Part shown: positions 1 to 12,000 of the stretch, piece after piece
Position numbering within the stretch: the first letter of the stretch is position 1
How the letters are laid out: every line of letters starts with the position of its first letter
From: Hepsetus odoe
Taxonomy: Eukaryota > Chordata > Actinopteri > Characiformes > Hepsetidae
Assembly: GCA_017165825.1 (NCBI GenBank)
Contig: CM029387.1
Coordinates: 2,573,001-2,637,000, forward strand
Length of the DNA stretch: 64,000 nucleotides
Direction of reading: 5' to 3'
The notes under the pieces: generated by a model
What the model was told of the DNA's origin: nothing
The model's database searches: none
Seen by the model: the letters and a program-made list of their open reading frames with translations, nothing else
Made by a program: the position numbers and the translations under genes

Positions 1-2438
1 GAACCTCTTTATCTAGAACCCTGCAGCCTGAAGCACTTTTTCCCCCATTCATTAAATCTTCTCAATATGCCAAAGATAAGATGAATATAAAAAGCATTTT
101 ATACCAACAAGGTGATTCCCTCAAAAAAATGAAAACGAGGGCCGTAAGACTAAACAACAGGAAATGCAGACAGAAAATGTGCTCCAGTCCGACCATCTAG
201 GGTTGAAATAATGAGGGATTAAGAAATCATTTGGAGCAGGAAGTGACAGATAAATGTGAGACCCTGAAGGCAGAGGATTAGCAGGTAAAGGTTATAGTGA
301 AGGAGAGAAATTCTCATGGGAGCTATATGGTCCTCACGACCCCTTAAACCGTTTAATTCAGTTTACTGTAATCACACTGGATGTCTGCTCATCTGTCAAG
401 AGTCTTCATCCCCAACTTCTGACGCCATGAACTCTGAGGGGTTAATCTATTCCTAATGATTAAAACAGGTCTTAGGCAAGGTTTTCAGGCATGTCCAGAG
501 AAGCCTTGCTTAGTAGATCAGTGTTAATGTGGGGTGGCAGGGTTTGAAAGAAAATAAATACTGAAGTTCCCCCCAAAAAAGAGGAAAAACCAAACCGTGG
601 CAACATATTTTAGATCACCAAGGAAACGGGATGTGACACCGAGCAGCGAGTTTAACACCACTTTTTAAAAGGAGGATAATGTGACATCCTGTGTTTTTAA
701 CTTTTATTTGAATAAGAACCTTACACAACTGGACTGAGTGAATGAATGCCTGGGAAAAAAGGTTTCAGGCACTCATAGTTAATGCTTCTGAACATTTCCC
801 ACTTCTAAATCAAGCTGCTTAGGAATCTAATTATGTTCTGCAGAGTTCAACACATCAAGCCAACTGCAGGCTGTTAGACGCCAACCACAGGCAGAAGATA
901 CAGACCAGGTTCTAGTCAGACCCCGTCTGAATTATTTTGGCCAGTTTAGCACGCTCACTCCATACTGACAGAATTAAAGACTATTAAAGCCTCGAACTTC
1001 AACTCCAATAAAAACAATCTACTGAAAATAATCCACATGAACTTCACCGCTTCACTTTCATCACCGTCTCTACTAGTTCTCCATCACGGACACACACTCC
1101 ACACACCCTGAACTCCACCGTCCACTCTCCCTGTCCTCTCTCTCACTCTCCTTCACTCTGTCCTGCACCGATGGACACACAGAGGGACGTCTCTTCTGTG
1201 TTTTTTTGTAATACACGTTCATTCCATAATGGATCCCACATCGCTGGCTTCACCGTAACGTGATTTCTAGAGGATACACGGTAATTAGTCAACGGCCCGC
1301 CAAGACAAAGATTTTTTTTTTTTTTTAAAGAAACTTGAAGAATCTGTGACAGCTTCCTATGTTTTTCTTTTGGGTTTCATTTAAGAACGTTCTTTAAAAC
1401 TTTCTTCAAAGAAAAGCTTTCATAAACACGGCCCCGCGCGTCTTCTGCCAACAAAAAAAAAAACCAAGCGGAGATTTTGAAAGAACACGGCGTGAAGAAA
1501 CAGGAGCAGATGATTCCAGATGATCAGGCGATTCGTTTACTGCTGATGCCGAGTGATCGGAACCGCTTTATGGAGAACCTTGTGTCTTTAGCCACTTTGC
1601 AGCCAATCATTGAAACATTTGTTCTTTCATTAAATCTTCTCAACATGCTGAAGATAAGACAGTCTGACAGTCTTTAGGAACACTTTTAAGAGCTTCCTTA
1701 ATTTTTCCAAAGCTTTAATAAGCCCCAAGTGTCTTCCCAGTTCACAGCCAACAAAAAAAAAACCAAGCGAGGTTTCTGAATTGGCTCTATGGTCCTGCTT
1801 TAAGAACAGGTCCTGTTGAGTCAGGTGGGTGTTTGGCATTGCGAAAGCATCAGTCTCCCACACCGTCAACAGCGCTTTCCTTTCAATCCCACGAAGGCAC
1901 TGAAAAGACTCGCATTCTTTCCACCTGCTGATCCTCTGCAGCATACAAAGCAGCCCAGAGACAAATCACTTCAAAGCCTCCAGCAGCCCCTGTTCAAAGT
2001 AACATCAGTCCAACTGGGAGAGGGGAGAGAAGAGACTGCGCTATATGAGGATTAGACCCGAGTCTAAAGGCATGCTTTTCTAAAGCCGATTGTCCACACA
2101 CTTACGCACGCCTTTGTGTGCTCCCAGCCTCCCGGCTCGTCTCTGTCGGTGCAGGCGAGTCAGATACGTCCTCGCACAATGGATTAGACAAGGCCACAGT
2201 CGCTACTCGCAGAAAACAAAAGTGTTATGTTATTTTTCCGCCAGGTTTCCAGCCGCTAAAAAGAGCCACGCCGTTTCTGACCGCAAGTCACTCAACAGCA
2301 CCGACGCATCACCGCGCTGACATTTCCGCGCCTCGACGGTTAAGCGGTCCTGTTACAGAATCTCCCAGACTTCACGTTCAGACTTTGCCAAGAACGTGAG
2401 AAGGGTGATCGCACGATGAACCCCTTTTTATCGCTAAT

Positions 2439-2694
2439 GGGCAGCGGTGGCCTAGTGGTTCGGGCGTTGGCCGCATGATCGGAGGTTCAAACCCCTTCCC
2501 AATAGGTTGCGCTGAGGTACCCTTGAGCAAGGTGCCGTCCCCGTCACTGCTCCCCGGGCGCTTTCAATAGCTGCCCACTGCTGCACGGTGTTTGAGTGTG
2601 CATGGGTTAAATGCAGAGGTCCAATTTCGTTGTGGTTCATAGTCTGCTGTGCTTTGACCTCGCAATGACAAGGGTTGTCACTTTCACTTTTTTT
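2439..2694 (+). mobile_element. tRNA-derived SINE, family A, near full length
   Basis: It begins GGCAGCGGTGGCCTAGTGG (A-box-like) with a B-box-like GGTTCAAACC, then the family body TGAGGTACCCTTGAGCAAGG, TGCTCCCCGGGCGCTTTCAA and GCTGCACGGTGTTTGAG. It ends in the TCACTTTCACTTT tail. It is one of roughly twenty copies in the window and serves as the reference copy here. Confidence 0.9.
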
Positions 2695-2789
2695 AACGGA
2701 GAGAAAGTCCCGCCGTAATCTGCGAATCATAAAAAGTGACTATTTTTTGCAACACGGCACAGCACGCATTGAAACCCAACAAAATCACA

Positions 2790-2944
2790 CACTGTTCAGC
2801 AGGGGGCAGCTATTTTAAGTTCCCGGGGAGCAGTAATGGTGACAGTACCTTGCTCAAGGGCACCTCAGGGTGACCCACTGGTCTGGGATTCGAACCCACG
2901 ATCTGCCGATCCTGGCGCCAACTCCCTAACCACTAACCCACCCA
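2790..2944 (-). mobile_element. SINE family A, 5' part
   Basis: The head and body are in reverse orientation (GCAGGGGGCAGCTATT, GTACCTTGCTCAAGGGCACC, TTCGAACCCACGATC). The 3' tail is missing. Confidence 0.8.
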
Positions 2945-3417
2945 TCATAGCTCACAAGCAAAGAAATTGTGTGGAAATTTGATTTTTCTTATCTGTAAGT
3001 AGAAGAAGACATTTAAATATGAGGAATTTAGGGCCACCGCCAAGAAACTTCATGAAACGGTGAGAGGTTTGCTTGTTTACGAGAAAATAGATGCAGGAAA
3101 CACAGAAAACATCCTGTGTTTTCATCCTGAGTCTACATCTCGACCTGATTCAACATCCTCTGGGGTTAATGTTGGAAAAGAGCTCCACAGATTGTGCAGA
3201 ATGGATGAACTTCACTGGCAAAAAGTCACGGAAAGCTTTTATATTTCTTTGCGCTGGTGAACAAACAGAACCATTTGATTTATTTTTAGATAAATATTTT
3301 AACCTTAACATTTAACATAACATGATGCTGGTAAAATAGTGGGAAATCATCTTCTAAATCACTTAATTATGCAGAAATGTGAAAATATTCCCCTTTTAAA
3401 TGACGGGGCCCAGTTAA

Positions 3418-3565
3418 TGAAAGTGAAAGTGACTATGTCATTGGGAAACACGGCACACAGTGAGACACAATGGAATGCAGCCTCTGCTTTTCACTGCAGC
3501 ATGAGGCAGCTATTGAAAGAACCCAGGGAGCAGTGATGGGGGTGGTACCTTGCGGCAACCTACTG
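3418..3565 (-). mobile_element. SINE family A, 3' part
   Basis: The reverse-strand tail GTGAAAGTGACTATGTCATT and body up to GTGGTACCTTGCGGCAACC are present. It is truncated where the 69-bp repeat begins. Confidence 0.75.
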
Positions 3566-3735
3566 TTGTCTCTCATGTTCAGTCCTGTCTCTGTACCTGA
3601 GCAGTTCTCCAGATCTTCTTGAAGGACAGTGTTGATGTCTCTCATGTTCAGTCCAGTCTCTGTACCTGAGCAGTTTGATAGTTTTGTGTTGGTTAATCCT
3701 CACAGTGATCTATATCTGAACCTTCAAGTAGAACA
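3566..3735 (-). repeat. 69-bp module repeat, inverted relative to 4806-5004
   Basis: Two partial modules carry CTCTCATGTTCAGTC..GTCTCTGTACCTGAGCAG. They are followed by a unique end (TTTGATAGTTTTGTGTTGGT..) that is the reverse complement of the start of the 4806-5004 copy. Confidence 0.75.
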
Positions 3736-4361
3736 AAAGAAATGATGGACGGCTCAAGACCTCCGCTCCGGTCTCAGTACCATCCCTGTAACGCAGTTGA
3801 TAAAAAGGGCCGAGTTTAGGTGCTCTAGGCGCTTTTTCATGAACGAGTGAGACTCCCCAAGCCGAAGTTAACGCAGCGCTCGGAACCATTTTTCATCAAG
3901 GAAGCACAGCAGCGATGGCCCTCATTTGTCAAGTGACAAACACTTAAAAAAGCCACTTTAAACATGATACTCCTACAACTTAATACACACACGCGAGGTC
4001 ACGCTGAAGACTGCCTGTCTCTAAACATCTGGTACAGCTGTGTGTTCCCGTGGCCCAGAAAAGGAAAACAATTACAAAAGATGTGACCAATCTTGCATAA
4101 TCGTGTTCATGAGTTCCAGCATTCTCTGAGCTCGTTGGTGAACGGTCCAGTAATTCTCACACGTTTCGATACATTTCATTCATGACAAAACTCACTTCCT
4201 CTGTAACTAAGGGAGAAAACACTGGCCTTTCTGTTGGCCCGTTCGGCAATAAACGTCTAGTTTATGAGGTTTTGATTTTTACAGTCATGCAATGCAGAAC
4301 TTTAGAAATGTCTTCAGCCATCCCTCAAAAATATCATTATATCATTCCGTCTCATCTTTGG

Positions 4362-4662
4362 CGAACTTCTTCTTTCGGCTGCTCCCATTTAGGGTCAACC
4401 TTCTCCATTTCTTCCGGTCCTCTGCATCTTCCTCCTTAAAACCGACCACCTGCATGTCCTCTCTCACCACGTCCAAGAACCTTCTCTTTGGTCTTCCTGG
4501 CAGCTCCATCTTCAACATCCTCCTCCCGATATAATCCTCGTCTCTCCTCTGGAACGTCCAACCTGAGCTGTCCCTCTAATATACTATGTCCAGCCTCGTC
4601 CTTCAAATCTCAGCATCTTGAACTCTGACACCTCCAGCTCCGCCTCCTGTCTTTCATATCTT
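4362..4662 (-). mobile_element. RTE-like LINE 3' end, degraded
   Basis: Reverse-complement coding remnants of the LINE ORF C-terminus are visible: ELEVSELKMLR, the GRRMLKMELPG block and the RPKRRFLDVVREDMQV-type end. They are followed by the 3' end motif GGAGCAGCCGAAAG. It is frameshifted and lacks part of the WFGHVQRR segment. Confidence 0.75.
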
Positions 4663-4805
4663 TAGCATACTGAGTAGAGTAAAAGAAAGAAACCGGAACA
4701 AACGATTCTGTGTTCCAGGTTCTAGATAAAGAGGTTACAACCACTCAGCGTCCAGCAGTAAATTAATCACCTGATCATCTGGAACCATCTTAAGTTCTTT
4801 GTTCT

Positions 4806-5004
4806 GCTTGAAGGTTCAGACGTAGATCACTGTGTGGATTAACCAACACAGAACTATCAAACTGCTCAGGTACAGAGACTGGACTGAACATGAGAGACAA
4901 CAACACTGTCCTTCAGGAAGATCTGGAGAACTGCTCAGGTACAGAGACTGGACTGAAAGTGAGAGACAACAACACTGTCCTTCAGGAAGATCTGGAGGAC
5001 TGTT
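4806..5004 (+). repeat. 69-bp tandem module (two copies) with unique flank
   Basis: The unit runs AGGAAGATCTGGAGAACTGC, TCAGGTACAGAGACTGGACT, GAACATGAGAGACAACAACA, CTGTCCTTC. The period measured from the two CTGCTCAGG positions (4862, 4931) is 69 bp. Confidence 0.85.
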
Positions 5005-5850
5005 CCTCAATATTAAAAATACAAGAAAGTCTGGAATTTTGAATTTTTCCATCATATGGACAGCTAAGCGCATGTGTCTCTGCAAACACAGCAACATTCA
5101 AATGTCAAGAACGTAAAGCTGTGTCTACAGAGCTATTTTACAACAGCAGTAATGAGTAGACCTTTAAAGACCTTATTCAGAAATATGTGAAGATGTGCTC
5201 TGTCCACTAGTCATCCAGAATAAAAACTTCCAGGTTGTGCTGGGAACAGAACCTGGAACCTTCTTGCTGGGAGGAAACGGCACTGACCTGCATGTTTGTG
5301 ATCTTTTCAGATCAGTTAACATTGAGCTCTTCATTTGGAAGAGCCTTAAACGATGTCTTAACGAAAATCCATTTTAAACGAAAACCCTTTCGTTACTGTG
5401 AGAATGTATTACTCCAGACTGCAAGTGACATTCCCTTTACAAGTGCTGTTACTAATATTGTGGCAGCGTTCCTGACCCCAGACTTGGAAAAACAGAGGAA
5501 AGCATGGTGAGATCAAAGGCAATCTATCAGATGCCAGAGGGCAGATACATTATCTGCATGTTTTTCCACCGTCCTGTCCCTACGGTCTGAGACTGAGAAA
5601 AAAAATCTGGCCTTTTCTTCTTCTCTCGAGCTTCTAGCATGCTGACAAATGTCACCCTGTAAAAATTCCACTGCGCTGTCGCTCTTAAAGTCATGCAGCT
5701 GTGCTGGCTTTGAGCTCCTGGACTACAGGGTTGCCAGATTCACTCTCAGCTGAGAAGGAAAACAAAGCAGGACTCTCTCTTCAGAAGATCGTTACAATAC
5801 AGAGAAGTTCTACATCTCAGTTATACCTTTTAAAAATAGCCCAGACGTAC

Positions 5851-6114
5851 GAGTAAGTGGTGGCCTAGTGTTTCAGAACTAGGCCCCCAGATCAGAAGAT
5901 CGTGGGTTCGACGAATCTCAGACAAGTAGGTTGCCCTGAGGTACCCTTGAAAAAGCTACTGTCCCAGTCACTGCTCCCCGGGCGCTTTCAATAGATGCTG
6001 CAAGTGTTTCTGAGAGAGTTAAACGCAGAGGTGTAATTTTGTTGTGGTTCACTGTGTGGCGTGTTGTGCCGTGTACTCACAATGACGAGAACGGTCACTT
6101 TCACTTTCACTTTT
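5851..6114 (+). mobile_element. SINE family A, near full length
   Basis: GTGGTGGCCTAGTGTTTC head, GTGGGTTCGACG B-box-like, body GGTTGCCCTGAGGTACCCTT and CACTGCTCCCCGGGCGCTTT, and tail GTCACTTTCACTTTCACTTT are present. Confidence 0.85.
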
Positions 6115-7363
6115 AAAGAATGGTCACTTAAAACAATTTAGAACAGCTGCCTCTGAGATGCATTTAAAAACCCTAAAATAAAGTCAAAAGAACGAGGGAT
6201 CTGAACTTATTATCTATATAATAAATAATCTATATAATAATTATATTATTAAAATGCACAAACGGATTCATTTCACATGAAATTGTCTGCACCGTGGTTG
6301 TGAGTGGAACCCGACGTCAGTTTCCCTTAAATGGTTGAGAATTTTGAGACATTTTTTATGATAGTTTTGGCCTAAACCATGTTCCAGTAGTCCATTCAAG
6401 ATAGAGGGACAATAGGGACAAAAAAAAAATGACTTACTACTTAATAACCATCATCAACATCCCATATAAACACGCGTGGAGCTGTTGGAGATGAGACCCC
6501 TGGTTCAGTTCACACCACTGTAAAGAAATCAGCATCAGAAATCTCCACAATGAATTTCACAACAAACCCACTCCGACGGCTTTCAGCACCGACGCTGCAG
6601 ACCTCCGAGGTTCCTGTTTAAGGACAACGAGTCTTCCGAGACAGTGGACGCGCATCCAGACCCTTAAAGGATTTGATGTGACCGCCAAAGAAGAAAATGA
6701 AAAGACGTGCCCTTGAAACGTACCAGGCATGCCCTCTCCTCGCCACCAAGGAAAAAAAGAAAAAACGAAGCGCTTGTGTGATAAGAAGCGGGATGGAAGC
6801 GGAGTCATTAAAATTGCCATCCCTTCCTCGGGCGAGATAAGAGGAAACTCATTCAGCCAGGCCGACCCCAAACGATTAAAGGGCTAATTCGCCGGCCGTC
6901 AGTCAAGCCTGACAGGAACCGGCTTTGCTGCTCGTCCAAAAAAAAAAAAAAAAAAAACAGAACAAAAGGGAGAATAAGTGGAGTTCCCTTAATATGCAAT
7001 AATACAAAAGCTCCTGTTTAAAGTGCTTTGTCGTCAAAATTGCAATCCAGATGTTTGAAATTCAAGTCAAATGAACATACCAGGTTCGTGCAACGTCTTA
7101 CTCATTATGAAAAAGGACAAATGCTCGATTTACGCAGATTCAAACGAGGTCAAATCTGGTAGTGGTTTGCAGCGAAGGTTTGAGTAAATCTTTCTAAAAT
7201 TCGGGTAAATCCAGCTGGACTTTAGAGGGATTATGTAGAGAAGTCCTGTTTCAAGATTAAACTGCTTCACTGCTTCGTCACAAATGACGAAACACAATCA
7301 AGAGAATGAAAGTCTGATCATTGATGATGCCACAGCTATCAGTTTCTGAGATCTAACAGGTCT

Positions 7364-7456
7364 CAATCTTACTGGGTGGGAGGGACTGACCTCCCTCTTC
7401 CCAGTCTTAAGTTACTGGGAAGAGGGGAGATCAGTCGATGCCACCCAGTAAGATTG
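7364..7456. repeat. imperfect hairpin, 42-43 nt arms, 8-nt loop
   Basis: The left arm 7364-7405 begins CAATCTTACTGGGTGG and ends CTTCCCAGT. The right arm 7414-7456 begins ACTGGGAAGAGGGGA and ends CCACCCAGTAAGATTG. About 36 of 43 positions pair. The loop is CTTAAGTT. It lies about 180 nt downstream of exon 8 in the st3gal3 intron. Confidence 0.85.
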
Positions 7457-7637
7457 TCTTAACTCAAAGTGAGCTGGTGGCACTTCACCGGTTTTGAAAA
7501 GAAGCACATGCTATCCTTCACCCTCCCAGACAGGCAGCACTGTCTGATTGGGCGAGGCCTATTTTGGGAATGCCCTTGGATTCTCGTTGCTCGTCGAAAA
7601 ACAGGAAACAAACTAATTCATCAACTACGGGGCTCAC

Positions 7638-7824
7638 CGGTTTCTCTTTGAAGATCATCTGCTTCAGCCATTTAAAGTCCAGGGGTTTAAAGGCGGAGAA
7701 GACGAAGAGGGAATCCTTCTCATAGCGTTCGGGTTTCTGGATGGCACCTTCGGGGTACGTGATCCTCATGGTGGTCTTGGTGCCCACATCTCTGGTATAA
7801 CCGCTCACTGGAGCCTCGTTTAGT
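7638..7824 (-). CDS. st3gal3: st3gal3 exon 8 (second half of sialylmotif L and following strand-helix region)
   Basis: This 187-nt exon encodes 62 residues from LNEAPVSGYTRDVGTKTTMR through ITYPEGAIQKPERYEKDSLF to KWLKQMIFKEKP. It matches human LNSAPVKGFEKDVGSKTTLR and ITYPEGAMQRPEQYERDSLF. The acceptor is cctggtag and the donor gtgagcc. It ends on a codon boundary. The next exon, expected to start near the conserved GFWKS segment, was not found in 1-7637. Confidence 0.96.
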
Positions 7825-8976
7825 CTACCAGGAATTGGAATATGTGTAAAACCCACATGTAATAAAATACAACCTGTATACACATAGGAAATGAACTGTT
7901 TTTCATATTTTAGAACATATAGATGTATATAATTACATGTTTTTATTTACAGTTACTTCCAAATCAGGCTATTAAGACCCTTTCCTCCTTCAACAAGGAT
8001 GGATATTCCAGTAATGAAAAACATCATTTATTAAATGTAAGGGTAGAAAAACAGCTAAGATACGGTTACCATACCGTGCAAATCTCATACCATGAAAACA
8101 AACCCCTTACACACCACACTGGGTGGTGGGTGGGGACACTGGGTGGTGGGTGGGTGNGTCAGAGAGATGAAGAAAGTAGACAAGAGTACAAGGAGATGAA
8201 GTCTAAAGGGGTGATGGTGGTTGATGGAGGTTCATGGTGGTTAATGGGGTGATGGTGGTCTAGTGGTAGGATACTCGGCTATGGCCCAAGAGGTCCCAGG
8301 TTTGGTGGCGGTGGTCTAGTGGTCTAGAGGTAAGGTACTTGCCTATGGACCTATGGCTCAAGAGGTCCCAGGTTCAAATCCCACCTCTAGCACTACCACC
8401 ACTGGGTCCCTGAGCAAGACCCTTAACCCTGAGTGTCTCCAGGGGGGACTGTCCCTGTAATGAGGACATGGAAGTCGCTCTGGATAAGAGCGTCTGCTAA
8501 AAGCCGCAAATGTAAATGTAAACACTTACCTCACCACAACGTCATACTCATCAATATAGGAGCCCATGGACTTATTGGCGAGAATCCCCCCGTTACCTAC
8601 TATTATACATTTTTTGCACTGCAAACTGGAAAAGAAAGGAATAAAAAAGAGAACCGGTCAATCTCAAAGCCAGGGATGCACTGGTCCTAGAACTCCGGTG
8701 TCCGGCAAAGTTGGGAGAGCTTCCTGCTCAAACACTCACATGCTGTCGCTCACCTATAAATTGCAAGGTTTAGCGAGAACGCTAGTGGACGGGGACGACC
8801 AAAATGTGCCGGACACGGAGATCCAGGATCAGAGTTGTGGTCGCATGTTATTACAGGTTTATTTTTACACTGACTGTCTATCTGTCTCTGGGGCAGGAAA
8901 AATTAGAGGTAATGCTTTCCCATTCTGACATCTATGGCTGAAGTGCCCTTAGCCCAAAAACTGCTGCCCTCTTCCC

Positions 8977-9014
<38 letters not shown>

Positions 9015-12000
9015 CACTAGCAGTGTGTCTAGGATGGAGGATTTGCTTTGGGTGTGTAGGACAAGGTTTGTGCAGTAAGGTCTTTAAGACACATCTCACA
9101 CGCTCACCTTTCAAGCTTTGGACTCAGTCCATAATCCTTCGTGACAGTTAATATAGTGTCTATGATTCTCTCTGCAAAGGAAACAAAAGAACAATTGCAT
9201 GAATCAAAAAGAGTAATGGGAGTCAAAGGGGAAGGACCAGAACAGGCAGAGCACATAGTTTTCCGATTTCAAACGCGCCGCGCCGGCGGTGGTCCGCTGC
9301 AGGACGCCGAGTGGGTGCCTGAGCGCTGCCGAAACCTTTAATAGGACGGGGTGATGGAAAAAGTGGCCTGTAAAACAGGAATGTCATTTTCAAACAAGCG
9401 CATTCCTCTGACAAAGTCCACAATTTAAAGCCCTCAGACACCGAGTGTGTCAGCGCCTGATGTAAATTTACAGAGATGTTTGGTCATAGTGAACATTCCT
9501 CCGATGCCCGTGCAGAGAGCTTGGTGCAGACAGACGCCACGATACCAACAAAGACGCTCCGCTTCCCGGCAAGGAAGGCACAACAACTAACCCGTCTGGG
9601 CCCTGCCAACAAACACACTCATTCATTTTGACTCTTGGTGGGACAAAATTACAGAACGCTGGTTAGAAGTCCCATTGATCCAAATGAGAGACTGTAGAAC
9701 GGCTCCGGCTTACTGACACTAATGTCAATAGAGTGAATTACTTCATTACAGATATTTATTTAAGGATGTATTGTAAGGATGTGGTGGGTGGTAGTCTAGA
9801 AGTAAGATACCAGCCCGTGGACCACCTTCAGCACTACCATCATTGGGTTCCTGATCGAGGACCTCAACTCCAAGTCGATCCGGGGGACTGTCCCCGCAAT
9901 CAGGAAATGGAATTCGCTCTGGAGAAGAGCGTCTTCTTGATGCGGTGAAAGGAAGAAAGACTGACTGTTGGGGTTCTGTTGAGGACTCAGGGTTTCTGGG
10001 ATTTATCTGATGATCATCTTGCTCCATCTGTTTGTCTATCTATCGGTCTACTAACAAAGCAGAGCATTAAGCAAATATATTGCTGTGTATACACTGGTTT
10101 TAGCCATGAGGTTCTATTTATCCAAAACATCATGATGGCAAATACTGACATCCTGGCCTTTTACTGACAAATTAGCTCTTTCGTTACAGATTGGTGGAAG
10201 TGGTGGCTGTGAAGGCCCGGAGCTGTCTGTGCGGCCATTTTCATACATTTTCGTTGTCAAAACAGACACGGGACAGCCCAAAGTGAAAACTCAGGTTGAA
10301 AAAACAACAGTAATGATTTGAGGTAAGTCGTAACAATGACTAAAATGCACCTTTTTCAAAGCCTGTAGCTATTTTATTTTATTATTATACCAGAAACAAA
10401 CTTTCAAAAGTCTTCAAATGCAGTTTCAACTACGAGAACATGTCAAATCCTTCACAGATCCCGTGATTCACGCTCTATAAAGGTTTCGAACAACAGCCCG
10501 GCAGAAAAGAACGGAAATCGTCCTCTATTGATAAAACCTTGTGACTAATTTGAGCATCAGGACACACAGAACTCCAGTCTGTCTGAAGCGTCTCACAAAA
10601 GGTGCTTTCATGCCTCCATTTCTGATTTCCTGCTATTTGAAGGAAGGTTTAATATCATAATGTCAGCTCTGCACAAAAGGTCTGTGAGGAGGTTAATGGG
10701 GTAATGAGCACGGCTGATGGATGTGCTGATGGATATGGTTCAGCCTTGCCTAGATTACACGAGGAGGAAAAAACGCTGCGGGAAGGTAACCGGGTCATGA
10801 TGGGCTGAGGAACGTACGCTTCCTGCAATCCATATCTTTCTTTTTGCCAGGAAAAATGGTAAACATGGCAAACTGTGGAAGATTTTAACCTCCAAGCAAG
10901 ATCTTATGGTCTTAGAGAAGAAAGAACTGATAGTGGGAAAGTGGAATCCAATCAAATCCATCATCATCTGTCAATGAACCGATCTTCAGAGAACCATCAG
11001 GGTAAAACTCACGATAACGTTCTTAAACTGTTCAAATACGGATCATATTTCTGAACGCGACTTCCTTACACGCATTATTTGTGAAATGTTTTAGATCCAT
11101 CCATTATTAGCCAATCAGAGCTGTGGATGGAAGTCGACCCAAGTCCAAGAACAGTTCAGCAGGTCAGTCACAAACCCGTAGAGAAGACTCGATTCGGTTT
11201 TAGAGCTTAATTAAAGTATATTTACAGCTACATGTCGGAATGCTTATCGTGATCAGTTACATCACAGTCTTCGATTTCGTCAGCAGTTCAAGAACCAGAC
11301 CGAAGAGAAGAGAACTGGTGAGATGTTGATGAAAATAATTCATTCATTTTTTTAAGCTGGTTCCTTCTTTTCCGTTTAGATTAATTTTGATTATTTATAT
11401 TGACAAATGGACACATTTTGCTTATTTCTGAAAGCATCGAGATGCATTTTTCCTTTTTCGCCCTTGAATCATTCTCCGTGATTGCCGCCGATTCCACTGT
11501 TAGATGTTTTCTCGGCTTCGTTAGGCGATGGCGTCCACGCTGCCATAAAAAAAAGCTCTTTGTAGCTCGAAAATAACTAAAGTTCTAAAAATAAGACCTT
11601 TCAGTCTCCGCTGGATGCGAGTGCGGGGAGCATCATGCCAGCGTAATGATTAAAGAGTGGAGGGGAGCGCCAGCGGTCGGTGTTTGGACGATTTGCCGAC
11701 AGCTGCCATCAAGCATCACCGATGCAGCGTAAACGGAGTCCAGGGAGGGAACAGGTTCCTTAAAAAACTGCTAAGAGCAATGGCTGCTAATCGTTTGCAG
11801 ATAATGGGATAAACACTTCATGCAAGCATTTCTCCAGGCAGTCTGAACAAACCAAGCCCTCGCCTTCAACATGCGCTGTTTCGGCGAGAAAAATCAGACG
11901 GTGAATTACGGTGGAAAGGGCTGCGTGCCCACCAACACTTTTTGGAGGGAGGGCCGGACGATATGACGTGTGATGATATGATATGTTATTATTATCGTGA

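Larger units (their letters stand above)
1..7637. other. st3gal3 intron after exon 8 (partial): repeats, no exon seen
   Basis: I searched the minus strand for the GFWKS and RILNP segments of ST3GAL3 and found neither. Contents are SINE copies (2439-2694, 2790-2944, 3418-3565, 5851-6114), an RTE LINE tail (4362-4662), 69-bp repeat modules (3566-3735, 4806-5004), poly-A/T tracts (1314-1326, 6938-6957) and a hairpin (7364-7456). A short direct repeat containing ATTAAATCTTCTCAA occurs near 50-90 and 1628-1660. 6690-6900 is repeat-free unique sequence. Confidence 0.7.
7825..8529. other. st3gal3 intron 7: GGGTGG tract, one N base, SINE
   Basis: This 705-bp intron contains unique AT-rich sequence, a G-rich tandem tract with an undetermined base at about 8157, and a SINE of the second family filling its right end up to the exon 7 donor. 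Confidence 0.8.

Noticed and set aside
2439..2540. tRNA gene call from the A and B boxes
   Set aside because: The A/B boxes belong to the SINE head; no cloverleaf with intact acceptor stem was found, and about 20 copies share the same downstream body.
1..7637. Remaining st3gal3 exons (sialylmotif S region)
   Set aside because: Reverse-strand search for GFWK, RILNP and the HYYE-type end found nothing convincing.
8932..9114. Minus-strand frame with a histidine/threonine run
   Set aside because: The run is the TG microsatellite; the real coding sequence there is exon 6 in another frame at 9108-9171.
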